Shown piece after piece: positions 21,267-31,215 of a DNA stretch of 64,000 nt. The first letter of the stretch is position 1; every line of letters starts with the position of its first letter. Source of the DNA: Diphasiastrum complanatum (taxonomy: Eukaryota; Streptophyta; Lycopodiopsida; Lycopodiales; Lycopodiaceae); contig CM055109.1 in the NCBI GenBank assembly GCA_029204225.1, positions 178,647 through 242,646 of the forward strand. The letters run 5' to 3'. The notes under the pieces are model-generated. The model did no database searches. It worked only from the letters and a program-made list of their open reading frames with translations, and was not told where the DNA came from. A program made the translations under genes and the position numbers.

Positions 21267-21800
21267 TCAAGGCCTTGAGGTCAGACAATGGTGGAGAATA
21301 CATCTCTACTGAGTTTAAAGAGTACTGCCAGAGCCAAGGCATTGAGCAGCAATTCATCACTCCTTACATTCCTCAGTCAAATGGCTTAGTCGAGAGGAAG
21401 AACCGTACTCTGGTTGAATCAGCTAAATGTATGCTAGCACATGCATTGCTGCCCAAGAGCTTCTGGGCCGAAGCTATCTCCACAGTAGCTTATGTCCAGA
21501 ACAGATGTTCGACCAAGGCCCTCTTAGGCAAAACACCCCATGAGGTGTGGACAGGCTCTAAGCCTTCTGTGAAGAACGTATGAGTATTCGGATGCGTTGT
21601 CTATGCACAGATCCCAAAAGACACGAGGAAGAAATTTGACGTCCAAGGTCTCAAGACCATCCTGATTGGATATGCTTCATCTGATAACACATACAAGCTA
21701 TATGATCCCGATACCTAGCAAATCTTGTATAGCCGGGATACAATCTTTATCGAAGATTAGTTCGTCAACATCAAAGGCAAAGATGTTGTCCTAGGAGAAC
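21218..21800 (+). pseudogene. C2 integrase C-half
   Basis: After the frameshift, MIKALRSDNGGEYIS carries the middle Asp and GLVERKNRTLVESAKCMLA the catalytic Glu. PHEVWTGSKPSVKNV, then a stop (21582), VFGCVVYAQIPK and DNTYKLYDPDT follow. Further stops occur at about 21717 and 21759. The rest to 21800 is linker. Confidence 0.85.
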
Positions 21801-23448
21801 CTATATCACTTGCCATTGACAAATTAGAGCTTTGGGCTCAGGCATGCCCATTGTCGACCAACTATTTGACAGTGAATCACAAAAGAGCCAGCAACATACC
21901 AAGAAGCTATCCATAGTCCAGAGGGAGAATTCTGAAAGCAGGCAATGTCAGAGGAGATCGAGTCGATGAGGCAAAACGAGGCGTGGACATTAGAGCCACT
22001 GCTAGAAAACAAAAAAATAGTCGACTGCAAGTGGGTGTACAAGAAAAAGCTAAAATCAGATGGCACTATTGGCCGCTACAAGGCAAGGCTTGTCGCAAAG
22101 GGCTACATGCAGAGATATGGTGTCGACTATTTCGACACATATTCGCCCATGGTGAAGATGACAAGCATAAGGCTACTCCTTGCATACGCCACACAGTACA
22201 ATTTGGAAATTCACCAGATTGACATGAAAATAGCCTTTCTCCATGGAGATCTAGAGGAGGAAATCTTCATGAAGCAACCTGAAGGCTATGAAGACCCTGA
22301 CGACAAACAATATGTTTATCGATTGTAGAGATGCATCTATGGTCTAAAACAGACATCACGGGCCTGGTACAAAAAGTTTGATGGTCTTTTGAAGTCTCTA
22401 GACTTCAACCCTACTCAACCAGACTCTAATGTCTACATCAAAAGAGTAAGAAAGGATTTTGTGATACTGATCATTATCATGGAGGATTCATTAATGATAG
22501 GAAATTCTTTGATGCTGATCAAGACATCAGATTTTTGAAAGCAAATCACAGATCTCGGAGAAGCAACAAAATGCCTAGGGCTGGAGATCAGAAGAGATCA
22601 AACAAATGGCAAAATGCACTTAAGTCAGTCAGAATACGCCAGAAAAGTGCTGAAGCAGTACCACATGATGAACTGCAAAGAGCAAGCCACACCAATGATA
22701 GTTGGAGCCAAGCTCACAAAACAGGATTGCCCAAAAACAGAAGAGAAAGAATAGAAGATGTCAGGTATACCCTACCAGAACTTAATCAGGAGCCTGATGT
22801 ACTTGACAATTTGTACCAGACTGGATCTGGCCTTCTCTGTTTACGCATTGATCCAATTCTGTTCCAATCCTGGTCTAGCACATTGGCAAAAGGCCAAACG
22901 AATCCTATAGTATCTGAAGGGTACCCAGAATATTGGATTAACCTACAGAGCTAGAAACGAGGAGAAAAGATTTGACTTGCATCACTACAGTTATGCGAGC
23001 TGGGTGAGCTGAAAGGATGACAGCAAGTCCATTATTGGAGGATATACAATAGCATGCGGAGCTGCAATCAGCTGGATATGCAAAAAGCAAACCCTGGTAG
23101 CTCAATCCTCTTGCGAAGCTGAGTATGTCACAGTCTCAAAAGTGGCGAATGCGGTAGTGTGGTTGTGGATGATGTTGGAGGCAATTGGGATACCACAAGA
23201 GGGGCCAAGCATGATGATGATGGACTCCCAGAGTGCCATCTATCTATCCCAGGATCCTGTCTTCCATTCAAATGTGAAGTACCATCACATTTGAGATTTG
23301 ATCTCGAAAGGAGAGCTCCAGGTACAGTTCATAGAATCAGAAAGTATGATTGCAGATCTCTTCACGAAACCGCCCGACAAGCCACTCTTTGCCAAGCAAA
23401 GAGAGGCAATTGGATTGAACGAACAAAGTTGCAAGGTTCAAGAGGGAG
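21801..23448 (+). pseudogene. C2 RT-RNase H
   Basis: The RT frame 21945-22328 shows KIVDCKWVYKKK, RLVAKGYMQRYG and HQIDMKIAFLHGDLEEE. A stop at 22327 and a shift near 22530 follow. The catalytic site reads IIMEDSL (about 22470-22490) where C1 has FVDDSV, so one of the two metal-binding Asp residues is replaced by Glu and Tyr-Val is lost. RNase H continues through SLMYLTICTRLDLAFSV, AAISWICKKQTLVAQSSCEAEYV and DSQSAIYLSQDPVFHS to ADLFTKPPDKPLFAKQR, with stops near 22750, 22908, 23010 and 23290. A purine tract AAGAGGGAG precedes LTR3. Confidence 0.85.
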
Positions 23449-24163
23449 TGTCAGAAATGGTGAACTCCTGCAACTTTGTCGCAGCACAAACAAGACACGA
23501 AGGTCGAACGAGAACAATTCGCGATAGTCAATGTGTCTTTGACTCAAAGCACGAACGATTTGCGCAAAATGGATGCAAAACAAAAACTACAAAAAAAATG
23601 AAGACACACAAAGAGAAATCTTACGAGCTGTCAGCTGGCAGCTCAACGGGCTTCATGCCTAGCTGAAATGAATAGCAATGACGGAGACTAACTAACTAGT
23701 TGATTAGCGTTAACTAGTCTTGTAATTCTATGTTTAGCTATCTTGTAAACTCCACACAGTGGAGGTATAAACGAACCTCTCTGGATCATAACTATAAGAA
23801 GAGAGATAGTGAATAAAGAGATCTATAAGAAACAAAGAGAGACGTAGCGAATAGAGTAAGAAAGCAAAAATATCATAGCTGTGCATGAAAGTCTGCCAAC
23901 GAGCAGAACACAACGAAAGAGCAGAGAATCAATCCGCCAACGAGCGAGACACTGACGATCTCGCTCTAAAACCAGACTGACAAAATAGTCGCTCTATTTC
24001 GTGTATCTCTTGGCCTTGTGCTGTGTCTCTTGATTGTTAGAATAAAATATGTTCTGTGATGCGTAGTCGAGAGCTTCCACACGAAAAGAAATTTGAAAGA
24101 CAGAAAATTGTTCGCGAATCCGAAGAGAGGATGAACACGAAACAAGAAAAAGCTTCCGTGACA
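23449..24163 (+). repeat. Family C LTR3 (715 bp)
   Basis: Starts TGTCAGAAATGG and ends TTCCGTGACA, then abuts B3 integrase DNA without a duplication of the left flank. Confidence 0.85.
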
Positions 24164-24930
24164 TATCCAACCATAATCCCTTTAATAGAATTAGGATCAT
24201 CTCTTTTCCTTGTTTCCAAGGGCACATGAACAAAGCAAGCACAACCAAAAACTCTAAGGTGATCTACCTTAGGTTTCTTCTTAAACAAGACTTCAAAAGG
24301 TGATTTTCCAGCAAGTGCATTGTGAGGTAATCTATTACACAAATAATTTGCACAATTTATAGCTTCATCCCAATATTCTATAGGCAAAGAAGCTTCAACT
24401 TGGATTGCTTTAGCAGATTCACATAAAGATCTATTTTTCCTCTCAACAACTCCATTTTGAGATGGAGAATAAGCATAAGAAGACTCTCTCTTTATTCCTT
24501 CACCTTCACAATATTCATGAAACTTGTTGGAGATGTATTCACCTCCTCCATCACATCTTAAAGCTTTAACTTTGAAAGAAAATTGTTTCTCAACATAAGC
24601 TTTGAAGATTAGGAAGTGATTAAAAACCACAGCCTTTGAAGAAAGTAGATATAACCAAGTATATCTTGTAAAGTCATCAATAAAGGTGACAAAACATGTT
24701 GCACCACCAATTCCGAATGTATAAGCTCCAAAGGATGAGTAGTCTTTATAAAAGACTTTTGATATGGCTTTCTGTGTGATTTTGCAATAGCACAAGCCTC
24801 ACAAGGCTTGAAATTTTTGGAAAGAGATATTGGAAGACAATTGCCTTCACTTTCTTGACCATAGAAGACATAGATTTAAAGTTAGGATGCCCCAACCTTC
24901 TATGCCACAACTCCTCCTTAGATAACAAAG
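24164..24930 (-). pseudogene. B3 integrase, cut at C LTR3
   Basis: Minus-strand copia integrase with pre-integrase ELWHRRLGHPNFKSM, the cysteine segment CEACAIAKSHRKPY (other frame), FVTFIDDFTRYTWLYLLSSK, CDGGGEYISNKFHEYC (DG in place of DN next to the middle Asp) and NGVVERKNRSLCESAKAI. It ends at GIMVGY, exactly at the C LTR3 border; the last 40 residues of the 24037-24795 frame are LTR read-through. Frameshifts occur near 24760-24840. Confidence 0.85.
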
Positions 24931-24965
24931 CAATTTCATAAAAAAAATTGCATTCTCATAAGAAT

Positions 24966-25569
24966 TCAACTTAAAAATTCCACCACATCTAGATCCATCA
25001 GCCTAGATTCTTTATAAATAAGAATTCCTTGAAGAGTTTCTAGATTAGGCAACTCCTCCTTAATGGCAAAAGACTGAACAAGATTATCATAGTCATCTCT
25101 CAAGCCATTTAAAATGACTTGAACTAGCTCATCTTGGTTAATAGTAACACCAACACAGGAAAGCTCTCTATGTAAATCTTTAACTCTCAGAACATAGTTT
25201 GATGCACTCTCTTTCACTTCTTTGGAAACTTTGGAAAATCTGATTCCTAAGAGTGAGTATTCTAGAAGTATTCTTTGCTTCACAGATGGACTTAAGTGCA
25301 TCCCAAGCTTCTTTGGCTGTAGTGCAAGATCCTATCTCTCTCAAAATTTCATTAGATACATTCATCTTAATGAAATGTAGAGCCATTCTAGCTCTCTTCC
25401 TATACTTAGGAATTTCAACCTGTGCTTGAGGCTCCTCCTCAACACCAAGCACAATGTCCATAACATCCTGGAGTATCAAAATAGACTCCATTCTGAACTT
25501 CCAAATTGAGTAATTAGAAGTATTTAGTCTTTCATTTGCTTCTAAAAGATATCCCCCCAGAGGTGCCAT
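24966..25569 (-). pseudogene. B3 gag
   Basis: ATG at 25569 on the minus strand starts MAPLGGYLLEANERLNTSNY, close to B1 and F gag starts. Motifs WKFRMESILILQD and AWDALKSICEAKNTSR are present, with a frameshift near 25240. Gag breaks at about 24966; zinc knuckle and protease are deleted, and pre-integrase sequence begins within 40 bases. Confidence 0.85.
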
Positions 25570-26326
25570 TTAGATGAAGACTTCTTAGTTATTGGACTGC
25601 AATATGTTTGAGCTGTTCCAATCAGACTTTAAGTTGCTGCTCTCTTTCACTATAGGTATTTTCAAGGATATTCTACCTTCCTATGTGAAACACTTGCAAC
25701 TATATTTGAGAAGGATCTCAAATATTCCATAAGATAAGATTATCTAGATCAGACACACAAAGTGAATTGTGACACTTTGGCAAGTTTGAATCCTACTTTT
25801 GGCACATGTGAAATGCTTCAAAAGAAAATACTATTGACACTCAGAAGGCTCAAAGGGTGCTCAATTACTTCAAACTAGTCTTGATCTTCAGTTTCTTGTG
25901 AAGGATGCTCAAAACAATGGATTCAGAACAAAGCAAGGTTGAATCAAATCAAAATGCTGTCACTCGGATTTTGGACCTATCCCTATCCTCTTTAAGAGCT
26001 TATAACTCTTGATAGACACATCAGCTTGATTTGGTTTCAATCTCTATGAAAAATACAGATTATAAGCTTTCGATCAAGCTATAACACCACTATTTTTGGA
26101 TCTTCAAGCAAGGAGATAGAAGGGACTAAAAATCTCTGATTTTTACACGTACGGAATTCCAGAATTCCGTACTAACACTATTCAGGTCTAAAAATTCAGT
26201 TCCACTCTGATTTGATCCAAATACACTTCAGAGGAAGGTGAGAAAAAGTGCTAAACTACTTTTTTGCTTGAATTCGCTCTCAATTTCTTGTACAATCAGA
26301 GATGTTAGCATGCAAAGCTTAATTTG
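25570..26326 (-). other. B3 untranslated leader
   Basis: About 757 bases between primer site and gag on the minus strand. No coding sequence seen. It has the length and position of the B1 leader. Confidence 0.65.
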
Positions 26327-26338
26327 GGTCTGATACCA
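26327..26338 (-). other. Primer-binding site of B3
   Basis: Minus strand TGGTATCAGACC, one base from the usual TGGTATCAGAGC, directly after the LTR end. Confidence 0.85.
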
Positions 26339-27059
26339 TGACAAAATTTCCAAAATTCACATGTGTGGGGAATGTCCACAAGTATGATGGATCTAATTAA
26401 GCTTTGTGATTAGCACAGTAACCTGATTCTAAATTGATTACAAGATCTAGCTCAGAAGATATGGCTTAACTACAATCTAGCATGCTAAACATCAGAATAT
26501 GATAGCAATAAATCAATAATGAGCAAAAGTACCAGATATCAGTGTATTAGCATTAGCCTCAACATGAGTTAGAGAGAGAAAGATAGAGAGATAACAAGCA
26601 AAACTTGTGTGGATCCAAAATGGCATGAGATAGCTACAAAGCTATGGTTCGTCATCACAAAATATGAGGAGAGCTACACAAATTTATGGAGTTTGAGGTA
26701 GCTCGAGGTAGAACCATATCCATCCATCATTTAATGACATCTAAAGTGAAAACTAGAGTCTATGTAACATTTGTCACTTCTCATGCATGAAACTCTACCA
26801 ACTTTTTCCAAGTGTGCTAGTTCTAACTAGAAATGTACAAATCATCATGCATGTGTCCATTACACTTTGTGCATGTCACCATGGATCACTTACAATTAAT
26901 GCATGTGAATTGCCACGAGTTTCTACAAGCATAATTTTGCTAATTCTATGTCTACAAACTATATGCAAGTTGTATCATCATTCTAGATATGACATATCCA
27001 TGTAGCTCGTGTTCTATCTAGGCCAAACTTGGCATTTTGCATTTATGAACAACATACTT

Positions 27060-27092
<33 letters not shown>

Positions 27093-27388
27093 CTATTCCC
27101 ACACTTTTACACTATATATAATAGGTCCTTCATCTATTTGGATGTGCTTGTCCAAGCTTATCAACATTTAGAAAGTTCTAGATCTATTCTACCAATAGAC
27201 TAGATTCAATGCATCTCAATTTTCAAATTTGAATTGGTTCAGACTTGACCTGCCTAGTTTTCCCACACTTTCCAAAATGGTAATTCAAATAAACTTAGGC
27301 CTAAACAACTTTATAAAGTTTATCTCTAAGCCGAAATTGCTAGTTGAGCTAAACATGATAAATCTTAACTAGTTGACAATTTCTCACA
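26339..27388 (-). repeat. B3 LTR shared by two B units (1050 bp)
   Basis: On the minus strand it begins TGTGAGAAATTGTCAAC after an RNase H end and purine tract GAAGAGGGAG, and ends TTTTGTCA before the primer site. It thus serves as the 3' LTR of the upstream RNase H piece and the 5' LTR of the gag piece. An (AG)n tract lies inside (27060-27089). Confidence 0.85.
27060..27089. repeat. (AG)n microsatellite in B3 LTR
   Basis: About 15 AG units, uninterrupted. Confidence 0.9.
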
Positions 27389-27391
27389 CTC

Positions 27392-28139
27392 CCTCTTCGA
27401 CTAGTTTTAATAGACTTTGAAAGTACACCAAGTGATGTTCTATGCTTTGTAAGCAAGTCCTTTCCAAGTGCTTTGGTGAAGATATCAGCCACACATTCCT
27501 TTGAAGAGACATGTTGAAGCTCTACCTCCTTTGTCATGACTTGTTCCCTCACAAAATGATATGCCACCTCAATATGCTTGCTCCTTGCATGAAAGATAGG
27601 ATTGCTTGCCAATCTTTTGGCTAATAGGTTGTCACAAAAGATGATTGGACTCTCTGAAAAATCCAACAAGTGAAGATCTTTCACCTTCCTCTTGATCCAT
27701 AACATCTCCTTTATGCATGATGATGTAAGTGCTTTGTACTCGGCCTCACTAGATGACAATGAGATTGTAGCTTGTTTCTTTGACATCCAAGAGATAGCTC
27801 CATTACCTATGAAAATAGCATGTACATTAATGGATTTCCTATCCATTTGATCTTAAGCAAAGTCCGAATCTGAAAATCCAAACAAGTTAGGTGATGATCC
27901 CTCATAAAGAATGCCATAATCTCTAGATCTCGAGATGTACCTCAATACTCTCTTGCTTAGCTTCCAATGCTCCACACTTGGATTTTGCATAAATTGGCCT
28001 AGTCTACGAACACAATAACTAGGAATAGGTCTTGTGATGGTTAGATATATGAGTGAACCAACTAGCTTCCTATAGAGAATGTCCTCGAAGGATCTTTCAT
28101 TACCTCTTATAGTGAGCTTTACATTTAACTCCATAGCAA
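27392..28139 (-). pseudogene. B3 RT C-terminus and RNase H
   Basis: Minus strand: 28134-27853 reads KLVGSLIYLTITRPIPSY, RVLRYISRSRDYGILY and FGFSDSDFA, then a stop at TGATC. 27846-27349 continues DRKSINVHAIFIGNGAISW, ATISLSSSEAEYKAL, FCDNLLAKRL and ADIFTKALGKDLLTKHR. RT upstream of KLVGSL is missing; at 28140 the sequence changes to unrelated gypsy DNA. The last 13 residues of the frame read into the LTR. Confidence 0.85.
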
Positions 28140-28148
28140 ATTTACTGA

Positions 28149-28394
28149 TCTAAGTTGCATTTTACAACTCAAGAAAAGGAGTTATTTGTTGTGATATGTG
28201 CACTTAAAACTTGGAAGCATTATCTTTATGGTAGTCAGTTTATAGTGCATATAGATCACCAGCCTCTAATTTACTTTTGCGATCAACATGATCTGAGAGG
28301 TCGTAAAGAGCTTACGCTAGAATTTGATTTTGAGATCCGATATGTCAAAGGCAGCTCTAACCAAATTTTAAGACACTCTAAGTCAGATTGGTAA
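28149..28394 (+). pseudogene. Ty3/gypsy RNase H fragment
   Basis: A 79-residue piece with FTTQEKELFVVICALKTWKHYL, VHIDHQPLIYF and LEFDFEIRYVKGSSN, standard motifs of gypsy RNase H. It is not the same family as E (there ITEREALAMIYSVQKFRHYL). Neither flank carries more gypsy sequence, so it is an isolated scrap at a breakpoint. Confidence 0.8.
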
Positions 28395-29112
28395 ATCAAA
28401 TAAACTTTTATTCATCTAGATTTCTATAGATGATCCATATCTTTTGTTGAGAGGAAAGTGTGAAACAAATTCTCATTTTGGTGATACTAGAAAAAATGAG
28501 AATGAAAAAAATCATAAACAAATTTTATCAATTTGTTGTAACTTTTAGATGTTTATTCAAAACTTAGAACAAAATAATATCAAAATTGTAGGATTGACAT
28601 ATAGTAAAGATATGACAATATGACATGGCAAGGCCTTTGTGATACAACATGGCTTTGTTTAACGATAAATCATATCAAGACATAAATTACAGGATCAAAT
28701 TAAGCCATAAGCATGTCTTATCACACCAAAGGAAGCCACAACCATTTGGAGGGTGACTAGTTTTCTTCAAGACGGTTTCGTAACCTTGTTGTTGTTCAAT
28801 GATTCGATCGAATGCATCATCGGCTAAGGTCTATCACCATCGATAAGCGAATTACAGAATTAGAGCCAACCAAAAAAACTTAAAGCGGTCATGCAGTGAT
28901 TCACACAATACAGCTTTGGCATGGACAGCTAAACTCAGGACACAAAGTCTGGCAGCTTCAGAAAGACTGTCAAATTGCAACCTATCATGTGAATCTAAAT
29001 GCTTATGTAACTGCAATGTACATTGGGTTCTTCTCAGCTGCAGTAAATAACCAGGAAGCGTACTAGCATGACAAATTAAAAAGGCGATCGCCATTGGAAT
29101 GGTGACTTCTAA
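28395..29112. other. Non-coding, 3' flank of the WIP gene
   Basis: No coding sequence or repeat recognised. The part next to 29112 should contain the WIP 3' untranslated region and polyadenylation site; AT-rich stretches occur but no signal can be fixed by eye. Confidence 0.4.
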
Positions 29113-30716
29113 TTACGCTGCAGTAGATTCTTGAGAGCCACCAGAAACATCGTTATGTGTTTCAAACTCAGTTTGTGCATCTCCATCGTCTTCGCCTGAG
29201 TCTCCACCAAAAGCAGCATGTCCAACACCGAATGCATGTATGTGATCTTTGAGTGATCTCTTGTGCTTAAAATCGGAGCCACATTTGCAGTACCAAAGTT
29301 TGCCACAGTTTTTCTCGTGAGTGCGCCAATCTCCTCGCACTGCAAAAGCCTTGCCACATTTCCGGCATGGAAATGGCTTGAGACCGTGCTTCCGCTTGTA
29401 GTGCGTTTGCAGTGTGCGAAAATCCTTCAGTGGCTTTGCTTGCATATGGTTGATGTTATTGCGACAGCCGACTGCGCAGCAATAGCATGGCAGTCGAAGC
29501 ATCGCCTTAGGTTGAGTTCCCTTCAGTGACTCTGGGCCTCTGCGATACCGCGATCCGTGTCCCCACATATGCATCTGGAAAAAAAACTCCATATATCAGC
29601 AGCTATGATCAATGCACATTCAAAAACTTTTATCTGGCGAAGCTTAAATAGTGAATAGCTTTTTTTCAAACTACAACTTATTCGTATTCTGAATAAACCG
29701 TGCTTGAAAGATTTAGAATTTCAGCAGTCTCATTTGTAGGACTAAAGATTCCGAAATCTGAATAACATCTATCTTGCGATCTGTGGTAGGTGCTGTAATT
29801 GAAAACATGAAAGCTGCAACTAAGCAAAGTCGATCTGGTATCTTACTATCTTTCATGTAAGTCCCAGTAGTAAATAAGTGCTGCTTATTTTTCAGTATTC
29901 ACAGATTACCTGAGCATAGAAAAAAGATCCTAAGATTCATATACGCAAAGAGGCACTTCAGCCATCAAAGTCGTGTGATTTGTAAGAAGCAACATAACAA
30001 CGGTACGGTTAAAGGAAATTTCTGGAAGCTTAATGCACCTGCAGATTGTTGTAACGGTTAAACGTTTTGCTGCAGACTGGACATGAAAACTGCGTTGCAC
30101 CATCAAGTATTTGAGCAGGAGAGGGAATCCAGTACTGACCCTCAGGCAGCTTGCCATGTCCCTTGTACAAGAAGCTGTGCATGCATTTCTTTTCGGTGAT
30201 GCTGAGCATCTCTTGCGCGTCCTCAGATGGCAAGAGGCTAATCAATTCAGAATATACATTAGGAGGGCCGATCTGAAGAGAAACTGCCACGCTACTAGTT
30301 TCGGATTCGCTCGATTCTGGCGGCAGAATGGCAGTCTTTATGGACATGATATCTTGATCTGGCTTTAGGGAGGCGTAGCTCAAGAGGGGAAGCGTGTCTC
30401 GCCGGGGTGATGTGCTACATTCGTTCTCCTGTTCTACCTGCAACAGCTTCCGCTCCAGCTCTGTTGTGCCTTCATTATCTTGCTGAGACCTTTGAATATC
30501 ATGAGAAAAACGTGCGCTATAGAGAGAACTACTGGCACATGCACAGGCAAAGGGATAGAAACTTTGTTTGGAGTAAAAGACGCGATTGGTATCGCTACAA
30601 GGAATGACAAACGGTAGCGGACCATCGGGCTTAAGCCACTCTGCGAAAAGGTAGCCATGCGCACCAGAAGTGCACGTTACCACCATGGAGCTCTGCTGAT
30701 TATAGCGAGAGTCCAT
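29113..30716 (-). CDS. WIP-family C2H2 zinc-finger transcription factor (two exons)
   Basis: The only clear host gene. Exon 1 is 30716-30039 and exon 2 is 29574-29113 (stop included), with a 464-bp intron in phase 0: donor CAG/GTGCAT, acceptor with a T-run then TTCCAG/ATGCAT. The product is about 379 residues. The N-terminal half is variable, with [11 protein letters not shown] resembling the WIP-family motif before the zinc fingers. [12 protein letters not shown] leads into finger 1 ([21 protein letters not shown], from about residue 212). Then come the WIP segment [11 protein letters not shown], finger 2 ([11 protein letters not shown]...HYKRKH), finger 3 ([21 protein letters not shown]) and finger 4 ([16 protein letters not shown]). 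These follow the arrangement of Arabidopsis TT1, NTT and other WIP proteins, nuclear regulators of cell fate and seed coat or transmitting tract development. The start at 30716 is the first in-frame ATG; the frame is open to 30773 but only with GTG, after an in-frame TGA. An upstream exon cannot be excluded. No stop or frameshift is seen. Confidence 0.93.
29575..30038 (-). other. Intron of the WIP gene
   Basis: 464 bp, GT-AG borders, located between finger 1 residues NNLQ and MHMWGH. The protein reads through this joint exactly as in other WIP proteins, which fixes both splice sites. Confidence 0.9.
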
Positions 30717-30773
30717 CGGTGCCTGGATTAAACCCAACAAGAAAGAGACGTCAAGGTCCTGTTCATGGGACAC

Positions 30774-31160
30774 TGCTGCATTGCAATGCCTTCAAAAGAA
30801 CTGATCAAGCTCGCTCCTTGCACTGTGAGCTCTGCAAATTCGATGAAGAGAATCTGAAGATGCCACATTCATCCGAAAGAATTTAAGCTCACAGCTTTGT
30901 TTAACATTACTTCCTTTTGTGCCTGCAGGAGCTGCTCATTGATAGCTCTAAGGCGTATGCTTGTTTTATGACTCGTGGTGGTCAAAATTAAAGGTTGCTT
31001 TCAGGGTCAATCAAGTCTTTGGCGTAAAGATATTGTCACGTTCAATAGATTTGATGTTGTTGTTAAGTGCGTCAAAGACAGAAAATAGGTGTAGTGAAAG
31101 ATAGAAAAGGCGAACATGAAATCTTCCAAAATTTAAATGGGTCCCTTAGAATTATGGTGC
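30774..31160 (-). other. 5' flank of the WIP gene
   Basis: Non-coding and AT-rich, with no transposon match. The promoter and 5' untranslated region should lie here and in the next few hundred bases, but no TATA box can be fixed by eye. Confidence 0.4.
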
Positions 31161-31176
31161 GCGAACGCGCGCGCGC

Positions 31177-31213
<37 letters not shown>
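31161..31213. repeat. (CG)n-(AG)n compound microsatellite upstream of WIP
   Basis: An alternating CG run (about 31163-31176) is followed by about 17 AG units. GA/CT tracts are common near plant promoters; distance from the ATG is about 450-500 bases. Confidence 0.85.

Positions 31214-31215
<2 letters not shown>

Larger units (their letters stand above)
7665..24163 (+). mobile_element. Family C three-LTR assembly with two nested elements
   Basis: Order on the plus strand: LTR1 (7665-8560), internal C1 (8561-15585, split by B1), LTR2 (15586-20054, split by D), internal C2 (20055-23448), LTR3 (23449-24163). All three LTRs begin TGTCAGAAATGG and end GACA. Flanks ACAAG (left) and TATCC (right) do not match, so there is no simple target duplication for the whole. 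Both internal parts are defective. Confidence 0.8.

Noticed and set aside
7665-24163. The C assembly as one clean insertion
   Set aside because: The five bases on the left (ACAAG) and right (TATCC) differ, and the right flank is B3 integrase rather than A2 gag, so it is not a single insertion with a target duplication.
24037-24163. C-terminal 40 residues of the B3 integrase frame
   Set aside because: This part of the frame is read-through into family C LTR3; similarity to integrase stops at the LTR border.
30717-30773. WIP protein starting at 30773
   Set aside because: That position is GTG, not ATG, and follows an in-frame stop; the first in-frame ATG is 30716.
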